From: Pseudeuparius sepicola
Taxonomy: Eukaryota; Arthropoda; Insecta; Coleoptera; Anthribidae
Reading direction: 5' to 3'
Length of the DNA: 64,000 nucleotides
Assembly (NCBI GenBank): GCA_963920635.1
Contig: OY987305.1
Location: forward strand, 7,355,153 to 7,419,152
This document shows, piece by piece, positions 32,421-45,037 of the stretch; the stretch's first letter is position 1, and every line of letters starts with the position of its first letter. The translations under genes and the position numbers were made by a program. The notes beneath the pieces are model-generated. The model was not told where the DNA came from. It was given only the letters and a program-made list of their open reading frames with translations, and did no database searches.

Positions 32421-33529
32421 CAGGCGTGGACCAGTGGGCTCGGGTACCCTTTAATTTTCAGTGCTTCCCACATGCCCCTAAGGTGGCCTTATCGGCCAGT
32501 TAAATACATAACAGGAGGCTAATGGTCTAGAGTCCCACGGTAGCTGGGCCTCGGGGCGCCCGATCAAATTTTTTGGCTCTCGCGTCAATCAGCCTGGCCC
32601 AAATTGCTACTTCAGGAAATAAATGGATCACCGGGATCGTCCGAGAGGTATGCGGAGCGGGTGTGGCATCAATGGGGGTAATTTTATAGTCTCGAGCATG
32701 TGGGTGTTCAGGACGATTTTGGCAAATGCCTCGTATATCAGTGTCGGTGTTTTTTCGCATAATTCGAGGGTGTTAGGAACAGTTTTCTGCTATATTTGGC
32801 AAGCGACTACAGTATATTTATTTCCAGGTTGCTCTGACGTCACTCTATATTTTCGCGAGGCCAACGATAAAGACAGGCCACGGCGCTAACGCATAATCGC
32901 GTAGTCACGTGACCAACTTAGTGCTATATGATAAAAGGCATTTTTGGAGATAAGTAGAAAAAACAAATTTCGTAACAATTTGGCAAGTTTTCTTTCATCT
33001 ATTACATTATTGGTTTTGTGCATCCAAGCTTCCTCTAATTGTTTTTTCAAAATTTTCAACCTGCCTCAGCTGTTTTAGGCTGAGAGTTAAACGGCACTGC
33101 ACACAATATTTTGGCACTTCTCAAAAATTGTTGGGACATCACCTTCCTTTAGCTTAGGTGATATTCTCTATAGGTATTTTCCTCCCACAACACATTTGTC
33201 CACTTTAATTGTTTCACTTTCTTGAAAATGTGTTAGCCACACATAATTAAGGGTTTTTTAGAAATTAAATCTCAGTTGGAATTTGACGAATCCATTTTTA
33301 GCGGAAATTATCATCCCGAGGCAAAACAAATGTTTGTTATGGCGACACTTTCTTCCTGGCATTTTTAATATGTATAAATATAATATGAACAGACCCAATA
33401 TTTGGTATATAGGTTATTTTTTACGAAATAAAAATGAAAACTAACCTCAGTAGGTATACTGCAAATATTGACGAGGTCTCAGTTGTTCGGCAGCGTGAAA
33501 GACCGAATAGATAAACCGTATCGGGGCGT
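32421..33529. other. Mixed stretch with one arm of an inverted repeat
   Basis: The stretch 32421-32870 is GC-richer; frames on both strands have no domain I recognise. The segment 32859-32915 (GATAAAGACAGGCCACGGCGC..GTCACGTGACC) is inverse to 34040-34085 (GGTCACGTGATTTTTGTGCGCCAGGGCCTGTCTTTATAG). The rest is AT-rich. Confidence 0.4.
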
Positions 33530-34012
33530 GGGTCGACAACGAAAATCAACGGTTACAACACTGATTTATTTCGCACAAGGTGAATCGTGAATACAATAAA
33601 TACACAAAACCGTGGTCAACGGGAACGGCTTCCAGCCACCCGGACCGTCTGAACTCGCGGATCTCCCGTAAGCAGTTCACCCCTCTGTGAATCAGGCTCC
33701 ACTGTCCAGTCCAATACGGTCCATGTCCATAATAGTCCATTACGGAATTCCGAGCTCCCTATTCTGTGGTTCGGGGGAGATTCCCCTTTACAGCGCTCAC
33801 GCGTCGGTGCGAGCGGCACCAATACTCTTGGACGCCACGACTCCCACCCAGAGGCCATAATAATACCTGGGCGGTTCCCCTCCGCCAGGACGCCCAGGAC
33901 ACACGCGCACTAGACACAAACTTGTTTCTAAAATATAAACTAAGACGTTTAAAAACATTTTAAACATTAAAAACTTCTCAAAACCCAAGCTGCCGCTTTC
34001 AGTTATGTGACA
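33530..34012 (-). mobile_element. Possible solo LTR
   Basis: Read on the minus strand it starts TGTCACATAACTGAAAGCGG and towards its end carries a poly(A)-signal context, GCGAAATAAATCAGTGTTG, as in insect LTR elements. GC is high between about 33600 and 33900. I could not fix the right end or a target duplication, and no internal gag or pol sequence is present. The inverted repeats at 32859 and 34085 surround it. Confidence 0.35.
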
Positions 34013-34039
34013 AATGACATCTGACGTCCGACTAAGATG

Positions 34040-34085
34040 GTCACGTGATTTTTGTGCGCCAGGGCCTGTCTTTATAGTAGGCCGT
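34040..34085. repeat. Inverted partner of 32859-32915
   Basis: GTCACGTGA, GCGCCAGGGCCTGTCTTTATAG and GGCC are the inverse of GGCC..ATAAAGACAGGCCACGGCGC..TCACGTGAC, 1.1 kb to the left. These may be the TIRs of an element that the LTR-like sequence entered. Confidence 0.5.
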
Positions 34086-35563
34086 GATATTATCGCGAAG
34101 TATCGAGTTGTTTGCAGATGCTTCGTCGATGCAGGCGACGTTTGATCACGTGAACATCACGCGAAGCGGGTTGTTTACGTCTATTTCATCTTTGAGATAA
34201 GAAAAAGCGACTGTTCTAGAAAAGTCTAGACATACTAAAGTCCGCTCACTTCTTTGTTCTCTCGGAAAAGCCGACAATTTTTTGCGACCGGTCGTAAATC
34301 AGCGTCACCTCGCACGCTTCGCATTTACGAGGGCGACTAAACGAAATCGCCGTCAAGCTAGTTATACGGGGGCAGGTTCATATTGACTTTCCATTATTTA
34401 CCGAAGTCTACAAAAATATTAGTATACCTATTTGTAGACTTTGGTACAACATTATTTGTGTAGGTAAGTGTACCGTTAGTTTTTGGTAGGTGCTGTTAAA
34501 TTAAAATACAAGGTAGCTATTACCGAATCTACATAATTAGTAGGTAGGTATATCTGTAGACTTTGGTTGGAACATGAATAAAAATGCATTTTTTTATGTT
34601 TTACGTTCATTTTTAATAAAGCCTAACAAAACATAGAGCAGACAAAAAGATAAATAACAAATAAATATTTAACGACAAAGAGTTAAACTAATCATATCTA
34701 CTTTTTCATCCTGTAGTAAATATTTTGATATTTAAAGTGACATAAACAATACAGAACAAAATATTACGCATACGTACCTACACAAGCATGCGTCTTACCA
34801 TAAGCTTCTGGCAATAATCTCAATGGGACAGCCGAGGGGACAGCAGTTTTTACTATACGTTTTCCGGACGAAGTGAATTAATGATCATCAAAATGTGCCT
34901 TGCAAATTCTTATAGGTTTATTTGCCTCTTCAGGTGGAATATTCGCAAATTCATGTTCTCCGATGATCCCTAAAGCATTCTGCCATTGCTGGCACCTTCA
35001 AATTTTCAGTATTTTAATATTATATCTATATTATTCTTCAATGAATAGCTAAGTATTCAAATGTCATATAAAAATTTCTTAATTTTTGTAAGTAGGTACC
35101 TCAAACTCAATCTTACCTTTCAGGGTCTTTAGGAAATGAAAAAAAAGTAATATAGTCTTTTGAACTGGTTTTACAGCCATCCGCACTGCAGTAAAAAGCG
35201 TTACTATAGGCATCACTACAACACAGTCACGGTCGGTCGGTAATATTTTGCGCGCACCCGGTAGAATGCGAACGAACCACTCTCAGCTACACTCTGTACA
35301 GCTTAGTTTCTTATATTATAAGATATCGATCGGCTCGATGAGGAGGGGAGCGGGAGAGGGCAAGAGGGAAACGTTTGTTTACACAAGGCCGAGTGCCCGG
35401 ATTTATTAGTACCTATATCTCTGGACGCTGGTTCTAGTATCTGTTAAACTTTAGGAACCTATTTTATAACCGCCTATTATTGTTATTGTTGCTAATTTCT
35501 GATGTTGCAAAAGTAACTAGATACTACTACTCTAATTATTTCATTATGAAAATAGTTTTTTTT
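34086..35563. other. Nothing recognised
   Basis: Contains a short hairpin at about 34400-34445 (CCGAAGTCTACAAA..TTTGTAGACTTTGG), a few TAGGTA words, and otherwise AT-rich intron. Confidence 0.35.
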
Positions 35564-35610
35564 TCGGAGCCTTGGCCCCTTCTAGCTACGACCCTGTGCC
35601 GGGGGCAATT
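35564..35610 (-). repeat. Transposon terminus related to the 26.7-kb G-tract end
   Basis: The minus strand reads ATTGCCCCCGGCACAGGGTCGTAGCTAGAAGGGGCC, a relative of CCCGTAGCTAGGGGG at 26729. No partner end identified. Confidence 0.35.
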
Positions 35611-35794
35611 ATAATGTTACCAAAAGTAAAAGGTTTGGCAGATTTTGCAAATGTTGTAATTGTGATTAATGTCTTGCTTCCAGCCATAAACAAGGATTTT
35701 TATAAAGTTAACGGTTGGGTGCATATATTACATCTAGCCAATTTTACTTATTCTTCCAAAATTATAGTTATTGAAGTGAAGTAGTACTTCATAA

Positions 35795-36560
35795 TATACA
35801 AGGTGTCCCAGTTTTTTGATCAGGACATGTTGTAAAGCGGGTTGCTTTTATAAACATAGATCTTGTAAAGACCTCGATGTTACAATTTACATAAAAGCAC
35901 TGAAACTGAAACCACCAGATCTGTAATAAAATAAGTACAGGGTGGCCGATCCAAGCGGAAAAAGTGTGTTATTACGTGGAGACAGGTTAGCATAAAATCT
36001 TCATTCAAAAAATGAGATTGTGTAAAAATATATGGGGATTTGAGAGTGTTTCGGATTTTTTACACCGGGGTCGGTAAAAAGTTATCGCAAAAAACATTTT
36101 TTGCAAAATAAAAAAATATATATTTTTACTTACACAACCATTAGAGAATCTTTAAGTGGTACCAATTCCTGAATATTTAGTTTTTTGAAATAACTTCCGG
36201 TTATAGCGGAAATTAAGGTGCTTTTCTCTATTTTACAACGTAACATTTCGTTTAACCATTATAGAATTCCTTTTCTAATTCTGAATACAACGATATGTAA
36301 TTTGACCTATTTATCTCCAACCGTTTCCGACATATTTTTCAGAGAAGCTCCATCAAACTAGTTACATGGTCTCATCTCATGGTCAGTGTCTGATGTTCGA
36401 TCCGAATAGCCCAAACAATAAAACCAAATTTATGACAAATCAAGTCAGCCATGATAATAAAATTGACATCAAGTAGGCTGTAAATTCAATATTTCTATTA
36501 CTATTACATTAATTAAAAATTTCCCCCTATGCTGCGAACTTTTTGGAGGACACTGTATAC
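35795..36560. mobile_element. Possible decayed CAGGGTG-type element
   Basis: Starts ATATACAAGGTGTCCCAG; another CAGGGTGGCC lies at about 35938, and GGACACTGTATAC ends near 36555. No long complementarity between the halves. This is best read as one or more single arms of the TATACAGGGTG families. Confidence 0.35.
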
Positions 36561-37438
36561 GATCAAAAGTTAGGGTGGAAAAAATTGAAATGGGATGAGC
36601 TCTAACATTATATATGCTAGAAGGCATGGTCGCATTGTTTCGAAATTTGGCCGAAATGTCAGTGTTTGGCGCATGCAAATACGTTTTTGGCATACAATGT
36701 AGGTAATTGCGTTCGTGTACGAAGGGACGAGGGTAATATTATGGTGTTTTTGACGGAGCGCATCTCCGATCGTGTGAAAAAATCGTTCCGGGTCGATCAT
36801 CTAAAATATGGATATACGGGGAGTATAGAAAAATAAAAGCAAATGCGCGGGAATGGTTCAATAATGTGTTGCAAACACGCAAGTTGGTAATTGTTTCATT
36901 TAAGAGCCTGGACCGGTGGGATTCCCACGATGAACGGACAAATAGCAATTACACCGGCCGAGGGCCGCTCAATCTCTGAATCCGAAATGCATAATTCAAG
37001 TGAAAGAGCCAATAACGAATCTCAATAGACTTATAACTGTAGAGCTCGTCTACATAATATCTATTATATGTTTACACAACGTACCGGTGCGCGTATGAGT
37101 CCAGGGCCGTCATCTCGGGGCCGAAAGATTCATTTTTAATGACGGCCTATCGGACGCTTGCATTTTTTGTCCCACCAAATTATACACCTCTCGCAAACGC
37201 TGATACATTATCCTATTAAACTTGTGCATAATGTTTTCTACGCATTAACTTCGGCGTTTTGACAGGACGCCGGTATTTCCACGTTAAAACCATAACAACA
37301 CCCTCGGTTCGCTACATTAATTTATGGCATAGGCCGATACGGACTTCTATCATTGATTAAGGTATTTGGATCTATCTAAGAAAAATGAAGATAAATATGC
37401 GTTCTAAACAAGTATCTTTTTTATTTTATTTTTAAATC
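36561..37438. other. Nothing recognised
   Basis: Single-copy-looking sequence of moderate GC at about 36640-37340. Frames carry no recognisable domain. Could hold conserved non-coding elements, but that cannot be judged from one genome. Confidence 0.3.
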
Positions 37439-37478
37439 GCGCCGACGTTTCGACTCAGTTGCGAGTAATCATCAGAGC
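37439..37478 (-). repeat. Penelope-like CTGATGA...GAAACG hairpin
   Basis: The minus strand reads CTGATGATTACTCGCAACT followed by GAGTCGAAACGTCGGCG. ACTC and GAGT pair as a stem between CTGATGA and GAAAC, the arrangement of the hammerhead-like motif in terminal repeats of Penelope-like retroelements. The inner stem has a mismatch where a perfect ribozyme would pair, so activity is doubtful. Confidence 0.45.
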
Positions 37479-37563
37479 TAAAAAAACAGAGCATCATCTT
37501 TTCTTATGCCTACATGCGACATACACATAAATTGTGTACACACTGTATATTATGCACTGTATA

Positions 37564-38050
37564 CAGTGACCGGCAGAAAGTTGGACACAAAAATTTAATA
37601 TTTTTAAACTCTGATTTCGATTAATTTAAATTTGTAGTTGCTAATCGAACAAAATTAAAGTTTAGTGGCAAATTCATTTGTTATCGGATGATAAGTTGCG
37701 TTTGCGGTATTTTGTTTTTTTGTAATACACAGGGTGGTCGAAAAAAATACAATAAAAGTTAAATTTCTTTTTTTTACTAGGTGGCTATGACTTTAAATCT
37801 GACATCCACCTTTGATTCCAAACAACTTTTGTAAGTAACTGTTTACCATATTTTAAAAAATGAGGGTACTTTACTCTTTAGTTATTTTGACATTCTTGAA
37901 TCTACCTCGTATCCATAAAGATATATTTAAATTTTGATATGTGCGTTTTGAGTTTGAAATGATGCACCAACTTTTATCAAGAATACAATTTTCTGAGAAA
38001 TTAATAATAAAAAGGTTTTCCATTTGTGTCCAACTTTCTGCCGGTCACTG
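37564..38050 (-). mobile_element. Mariner-like MITE, copy 3
   Basis: 487 bp with ends CAGTGACCGGCAGAAAGTTG / CAACTTTCTGCCGGTCACTG and TA on both sides. Same orientation as copy 2, with GATGCACCAACTTTTATCAAG near the right end. The next foldback begins two to three bases away, so the two elements share an insertion-prone TATAATA spot. Confidence 0.88.
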
Positions 38051-38052
38051 TA

Positions 38053-39772
38053 TAATACAGTGTGTCCCCGAATTCTTTTTGTTTGGACGACTCTTGTAAA
38101 TAACAAAAGAAATTCAAAGTTGACTTTTCGGGGTTCAGCCCTGCTTGGTTTGAAACTAATTTGTGACATAATTTTACTTTCAAAATATCACGTAAGTATG
38201 CCTTGGAAATATTGAAAACTAATTTTTCACGCCAGTAAAGCGCTCTTTTTGTTATTGTGGAAACCTGTTTGTAATCAAAAACTGAGAAGGTTTGCAAAAT
38301 TTCAAAATTCTAGGCCTACTTTGATTTTTTACTTTTTTTTTCCACCTTTTTTAGGAAAGTGCCCTTTCTCTAGCTTCCACGTCAAAATGTTATAAAGAGA
38401 ACTTGTTCATGATGAGAAACTGGGTAGGTTTGCAAAATTTCCCTAGGCCCTAGGCCTACTTTGATATTTTCATGCAAAAAAACTTAAAACGTATAAAAAT
38501 CGAAGTAGGCTTAGGCTCTTGAAATTGTTCAAGTAAAGGCTCCTACTTGAGAGTAAGTTCTCGTTTTTATGTAAGGTTTGTCAGTGCTATACGCATCATA
38601 AATTTTTTTAAAGAGAATGGTTGCTTTTTTGCATGTAGAGAGTGTCCCCCCCCCTATGAAAATACATTGGTTTCTAAAAAAAAGAGGGCAAACCAAACTT
38701 TCCTTTTTTTAATGTGAACATCCTGCAAATGTTCAGCTTTTTGAAATGTACTCATGATTAGATACCGTTAAAAAGTATAAAACTTTATACCAATATTTTG
38801 TACACTTTTTGAAGCAATAATTTAGATATCTACAAAGTGAATAAAGTATTGACGAGTAAGCTCTTGGCAAAAGAAGTAAACACAGAGAAATTATATTTTA
38901 ATTATTCAATAGTCATATATGATCTTTGTGGGTGCCCTTTGCCCCTGTTTAGTCGCCGCCTCTGAATGTTTGGACGTCTCTTATACATGACAAAAGAAAT
39001 TCAAAGTTGACTTTTCGGGGTTCAGCCCTGATTGGTTTGAAACTAATTTGTGAAATAACTTTACTTTCAAAATATCACGTAAGTATGCCTAGGAAATATT
39101 GAAAAACTAACTTTTCACGCCAGTAAAGTGCTCTTTTTGTAGGTTTTACGACAAAATGTTATTGTGGAAACTTGTTTGAAATGGAAAACGGAGAAGGTGT
39201 GCAAAATTTAAAAATTCCAGGCCAACTTTGATTTTTTTACTTTTTTTTCCACTATTTTTAGGAAAGTGCCCTTTCTCAAGCTTTCAAGTCAAAATTTTAT
39301 AAAGAGAACTTGTTCATGGTGATGGGTAGGTTTGCAAAAACTTAAAACGTATAAAAATCGAAGTAGGCTTAGGCTTTTGAAATTGTTTACACCTACGCAG
39401 TTTTTTTTATCATGAACAAGTTTCCTTAATAACATTGTGACGTGAAAGCTACAGAAAAGGAACTTTTTAAAAAAGGTGGAAAAAAGGTAAAAAATTAAAG
39501 TAGGCGTAGAGAAATTTTGCAAACCTACTCAATTTTCAAGTTTCAAGTTTTCTTATATTATTTTCTCGTAAAACCTATACAAAAAGGTCACTTTACTGTG
39601 AAATGTGAAAAATTAGTTTTTCCAAAATTTCCATGGCAAACGTGGAAAGTAAAATTATGTCACAAATTAGTTTCAAACCAAGCAGGGCTGAACCCCAAAA
39701 GGTCAAATTTGAACTCGATTTTTTTTGTCATTTACAAGAAGTCGTCCAAACAATTCGGAGATATACTGTATA
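38053..39772. mobile_element. Complex foldback, TACAGTGTGTCC-type ends, three arm copies
   Basis: The left arm begins near TACAGTGTGTCCCCGAATTC. The far right end (CTTTTGGGGTTCAGC inverse, CAAACAATTCGGAGATATACTGTATA) is its inverse complement, with the block GGTTCAGCCCTGCTTGGTTTG / CAAACCAAGCAGGGCTGAACC marking both. A third, direct copy of the arm lies at about 38965-39300. Between them lies a short unrelated stretch (about 38600-38960). This looks like an element rebuilt by more than one inverted or direct duplication. Confidence 0.75.
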
Positions 39773-39781
39773 AACACTCAT

Positions 39782-40580
39782 TTTTTTTTTTCTAATGCGG
39801 CCCTGTATCTAATAATAAGAAGTCTAAATATTACTACGGTTTTCTAGGGTTTTCCGTAGTACTTGAGCGAATGCTATCCTAGTTCTATCGGGAAAAAAGT
39901 CGGCCCTAGCCGCAAATGGCAGCGAAGACAAAATAATAGTAATTGCCCCCCTCCCCCGCACAAGCATGTGGTTGCTTCTGGGGTACTCCTAGTTTGGAGT
40001 ATTGTGAGGGTGAGAATTATTATTATTATTATTATCAGTATTGTCAACAATTTAACTTAAAACTTATGTTTCAATCGGAGAAACAAAAAAAGGACGGCAA
40101 AGACTAATAACAGTCGCATACGATAATAAAAATAAATAAAAATCCTCCACCTAGAAGGCTTTGAGACAACGAAACCAATCCCTTGTCATTTGTCATAACT
40201 CCCACTGTATCATTTAGTTAATAATTATTTGTATCATTAGAAATGGAGGGTGCTTTTTCATATGACGACCAATTTAGCATGTTATATCTTGTGTTAAAAT
40301 AGTGTAGAGGCCGAACGAATTTATTGTTGCAATTAATAAATGGCAAGAATTATTGGTCTCATTGTCTTAAAGCTTTCTTCTCACAATTAGAAAAATCGAA
40401 GAATTTAATCCTAAACACAATGCGACACTGTTTGCTTTAAGAAGAAAACACTAATCAGACAGGGCCGTATTTAAAAATATTAAGTTTTCGAAATAAAAAT
40501 AAACTGTAAGTTAAATTGTTGACAATATTGATTAATATTTAGACTTATTATTAAATACAGGGCCGCATTAGAAAAAAATT
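39782..40580. mobile_element. Foldback with TCTAATGCGGCCCTGTAT ends
   Basis: Left end TTTTTTTTCTAATGCGGCCCTGTATCTAATAATAAG; right end CTTATTATTAAATACAGGGCCGCATTAGAAAAAAA. An inner pair ATTGTCAACAATTTAACTTA / TAAGTTAAATTGTTGACAAT is also inverse. Moderately decayed. No coding capacity. Confidence 0.65.
40013..40036 (+). repeat. (ATT)n microsatellite
   Basis: A run of ATT trinucleotides inside the foldback at 39782-40580. Confidence 0.9.
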
Positions 40581-42039
40581 AATGAAGAAAAAAGGAATTT
40601 TCAGTATAATTGTCTCAAAACATTTTAAAAATATTTCGTATCATACATCATATTTGCAATGAAAAGTGCTTTCAAAATCTGCAAAAAAATCCGGGTCCGT
40701 ATTTAAAAAAAAAATAAGTTGAAGATAGTTTTTCAAAAACGAAACGTTGTAGAACAAATCTAAAATTCCATCTTAAAGCCAGTTAAAAAGTGCCATAAGA
40801 AAGTGTTTTTTTTCCTATCTGTGATAACAACTTCAGAAAAATTTTTTTTACTTTTTCAAAATAACTCAAAAACTAAAAAATATATTAGAAATCCGTTTGT
40901 GCCATTTTATTGACCTTAAAATTGCGCAACTTTTTCCCCATTAAACCGTTGCTCTACCTCTCACCGTTTGCAAGATCCCCATGCTGTTCATTCTCATCCG
41001 GGACACAATTTCAGATAATTGAAAACTAAGCCCGCACACCTAAAGCGGGAAATCTAATTAAAAATGTCGGTGATTTAGCTGCGTGCGCTATGAAGGCATC
41101 GGTATTTTGCTCCTCGCAGGCTTTGTTTTATCATTTGCAGCACGCGACAGAGTTAATGTAACGTAACGGCAAAAATAAATATTATTTGTGGTTGCATTTA
41201 ATTTAGACATCAACTTTAATTGTTGTATTAATATGTCGTAAATAAAATTTCCACACCTATAAAGTTTGACGAGTGACTTTATGGCCACAAGAAGTGAACT
41301 CGTAAACTTGCGGGGATACAACGTTTACTGCCTGTATGCGGTCCGCCAGGTATGAGTCGATATTTGGTTGAAGCCAGTTATTTTCGACGTGCGCAGAAAC
41401 TTATGATTAAATGATCCGGCATTCAATTTCCCATCAATGAAAAACCTCTCCTACGGCTAATGATTATGTGTGGAACCTTTAGAAAACGCATTAATAAGCC
41501 ACACAATTTTTCTTAGCAGTATTACACGTAATATTAAACACACCACGCCTTCAAATTACATAAATGCATAATGTTTATTTATAATGATTTTCTCCTTCCA
41601 GCGCACCGCATTGTGCAATCAGGTAATCTTCGGGAATATTGTAACAAAGTTGTTTAGTGCCTCGGCAAAACAACAATTACGGAAAATTTATATGTTTTGT
41701 TTTCTTCGGAATGCGCAGAATTTATGTATGAGATCCCTGAAAGTCACTGCAAAATCTCTTTTCCACAAATGCATGTTAGTTTGTTCGTACATATCTACAG
41801 GCAAACAAATTACCAAGGGACACTCATAAAATTTTTAAATTTGTGCTAATTGAACGGTGTTGAATATGCTGATTTTTTATTTAATTTAATGTACCATGGC
41901 CCTGAATATTTATTGATTTTATCATTAGTAAAGTGCCAAATTATCTTTTGGTTGAGTAGTTTTATTTCGTTAACTATATGCACAAGATCAGCATGTTTAA
42001 TTAATGTTGCTTACAAAAAAAAATTTCAAATCAAAACTT
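40581..42039. other. Nothing firmly recognised
   Basis: The stretch at about 40860-41010 shares TTCCCCATTAAACC..TTGCTCTACCTCT..AGATCCCCAT with 55225-55275, so it is part of a dispersed repeat. The rest is AT-rich and single-copy-looking. Frames at 41584-42059 show no domain. Confidence 0.4.
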
Positions 42040-43095
42040 CTAAAATGGTCACATTTTAAACGAACTCAGAATTACATGGATGCAAAAAAATCTAAATAGC
42101 CCACTTTTTTAATATAAAAATATTAGGTATACTGACCCAACAACTTAGTAGTTCGACCCTTAGATGTAGGAAAGGAAGGTTAAATTTGCTTTTGTTGAGT
42201 CGCTTTAAAGTCAAAAATTGTTCAAAACCTCCAAAACCGAGGATTTTCAAAAAACTGTTTGTGCCAAACTGTAGACTCTATGCCTTCGGGACCGTGCTAA
42301 ATCGATTCAGCGGGTCGATTTACCTAAAAAAAATCCATTTCGTGGTAGAATTCCGTTTTAACTCTGCCACAATCACAACGATGTAAAAGATCGTGAAATG
42401 TTCACTTGGCAAAATCAAAATTATCAAAAAAAAGTCTCGGCATTTAAATACATTTTAATCGATGCATTTCGACTCGCCGATTCAGAAGATCTATGCGTTT
42501 AAGGAACTATCTCCAAACGATCCGAAGATACAACAAAAAAAAACGAACTTCCAGTTTTCGATTTGACTTTGATTTGACTTTGAAGGCCATTTGCGCCGAA
42601 ACGGTTAGAGCTACAACATCCTACCTTGCGCCAATCGACGCAGCGGCTTGAGATGTATAAGTGACGGTGAAATTAGGTTCTTGGAAAATTCCCTGCGCCC
42701 GTGGCGATTATCGGCCTTACATTTTAGGGGGATCATACGCTTTAGAGACTAAAATTTGTCGATTTCGCAAAAAAAAATTGTCCGGAAACAGGCTTATCCG
42801 ACGCTGTTTGGCCCATAGAAACCGGAAATCCGGTCACAATTGAACTTGGATGTATCTAAATGGCCGTCCAGCGCACTTTTTTGAAAAACACCTAGAATGG
42901 CCACTTTTTAAACGAACTCAGAAGGACTCCAAAACCAGCCTATCCGACGTTAATGGACCCGTAAAACACGGATCCGGCCTCCAAATTCCTATATAAAATA
43001 TATAAAGATACAACGAAAAAACCGAACTTCGAGTTTTACAATTGGATTTTACTTTGAAAGCCATTTGCCCCGATTTTCTTCACTCCATTTCGGCC
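42040..43095. repeat. Two diverged direct repeats
   Basis: AATGGTCACATTTTAAACGAACTCAGAA (42043) recurs as AATGGCCACTTTTTAAACGAACTCAGAA (42896). Also, GATACAACAAAAAAAAACGAACTTCCAGTTTT..GACTTTGAAGGCCATTTGC (42525) recurs as GATACAACGAAAAAACCGAACTTCGAGTTTT..ACTTTGAAAGCCATTTGC (43011). A decayed dispersed repeat present twice. Class unknown. Confidence 0.6.
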
Positions 43096-45007
43096 CCTTT
43101 CCGTGAGGCGATTTCTCTCAAAAGCAATCCGAATCGTCTTATTGTATAGTCAAAATTTCGTATGCCAAATTTTATTTCAATCAATTTGAAATACAAAATT
43201 GATGTATTTTTTCGGAACAATACGTGGAAGTATGTACCTGTGTGTATGATCTTTTTTGCATTGTACGGACTTCAATCTCTGAAGTGTCCCAAGGACTAAA
43301 ATATTTTAGACTCAAATTTAGTAAAATTAGACTAAATATTTTAGTCTCTACTTTTAGTTCCTGGGAAAGTAAAGTGCAAGGTGCAAGTCTTATTAGCTTA
43401 TTTTTTTTATAATGGTTTATTTTTTCCACATATACATAATACTCTATTTAAATGATAAAACTCTATATTCTTATTAATCGACTATTAAAGTCCTTCAAAC
43501 GGCAAGTAAGTTAGCATATCCAACTGCAGTCTTTAAATTCTGTTGTGCGCAGCTATTCTGCATAAAAATAGAGAGGTTGTACGTCGCAGAATAACCTTCC
43601 AACCTAATTCCAGCTTCAGAAAATCGTTTCCCTCTCGTATAAATTCTCGCTTTAGGATAAGCGCGCTCCTATCATTACAGGCAATATTTCTCATTTGTTA
43701 ATTTTATCTTAGAACCTTTAAATCCATAATTTTATATAAATTAGTCAACGTAACGACGTAATACTAACGGTTTAATACTGCACTCGATCATAACTTGAAT
43801 ATTAATGCCATTGTCCTTGCTCCGTACCGATACACCATCTCTCACCAAGCAGGAACTTAGGAAGGTCTGATTTCGACTTATATAAATAACAGCATCGTTA
43901 GCTATGTCGGCCTAAAGGATTGTAAATTTGAAGACGGATCCAGCATTGTTTCTAATTTATGTTACCTAGGTATCTCGTAGCATGTTGCAATGCATACTCC
44001 TTGTCGGGTATGTAACTATAAACCCGATAGTGAAATTTTTATACACCCATAATGACAAACTGAACGGTACTGGCTATTTAATGGGCTAGCGCGAATTTTA
44101 AAATTGTTTTGATGATTGCAATAGGGTAGTTTCCTCTAATCAAATTTTCAAATAAATTGCACATAACTTGATTCATCAAGTCCTAAGATAGCTTTAACCA
44201 TTTTTTTATTTCCCGAATAAGTATCCACGAAGTTAGAATTTTCAAAATAAAATTTGAATTTATTTGAATTTGCGTTCGGGACCCGACCGCGTGTTGACGT
44301 CATAATAACGAGCCGAACATTTTCATTCGTTTTTTTATCATGTGGTACGGACTTGGACTGGAGATCTAATCTTATTATTTTGTGATTTGGTATGTCACTA
44401 GTCAAATAATATCAGCTGGAGTTTTGTTTACATTTCAAAATTTGTAATTTTATCAAAGTTATTGAGGGGTTCCAAACGATTTTGAATTTTATATTTTATA
44501 ATAAAACCATTGTTTATCGCGTCGTCATAATACTAAATGAGGTATTAATTCATTTTTATACCTGACCTAAGTGTTCACAAATCAACGATTAAAATAAGGT
44601 AAGCAAGTAGGCAATGCAAATTTTTATCATTGCTCCTTTCTAATAATATAATTAAAAATTGTGCTTGTGTTTCAAATTGAGAGAGATAGTGTAATAAAAT
44701 CTAATTAATTACAAATGCAAATCTTAACTTATGTACATGGTACAATCCTAAACCCTATAGTTTCAATTACAAAGAAAAATATTAATAGGTACCATAAAAT
44801 TGATATTGGTAGTAGGTAGTTCAATCCCCAGATAAAAGTGTTTGAGAGCAAAGTATAATTTAGTAAGCACTCTTTCTCAATTTGATTGTAGGTAGGTACC
44901 TAAAGAATATAAATAGGTAATCATTTAAATTCCAAGAAATACCTACCTACCTGATGCATTTATATAGGTATGAGAGTAGATAGAGTGTTTAATTTGCTTT
45001 CTGTTTC
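43096..45007. other. AT-rich intron, nothing recognised
   Basis: Contains a short inverted word near 43290-43350 (ACTAAAATATTTTAGAC / ACTAAATATTTTAGTC) and TAGGTA-type runs at about 44880-44970. No supported gene. Confidence 0.35.
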
Positions 45008-45037
45008 AGTGCGAAGAAGTTGACAAAGAGTAAAGTA

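Noticed and set aside
32623..32889. Open frames on both strands in the GC-richer stretch
   Set aside because: No domain or family resemblance; they may only reflect base composition.
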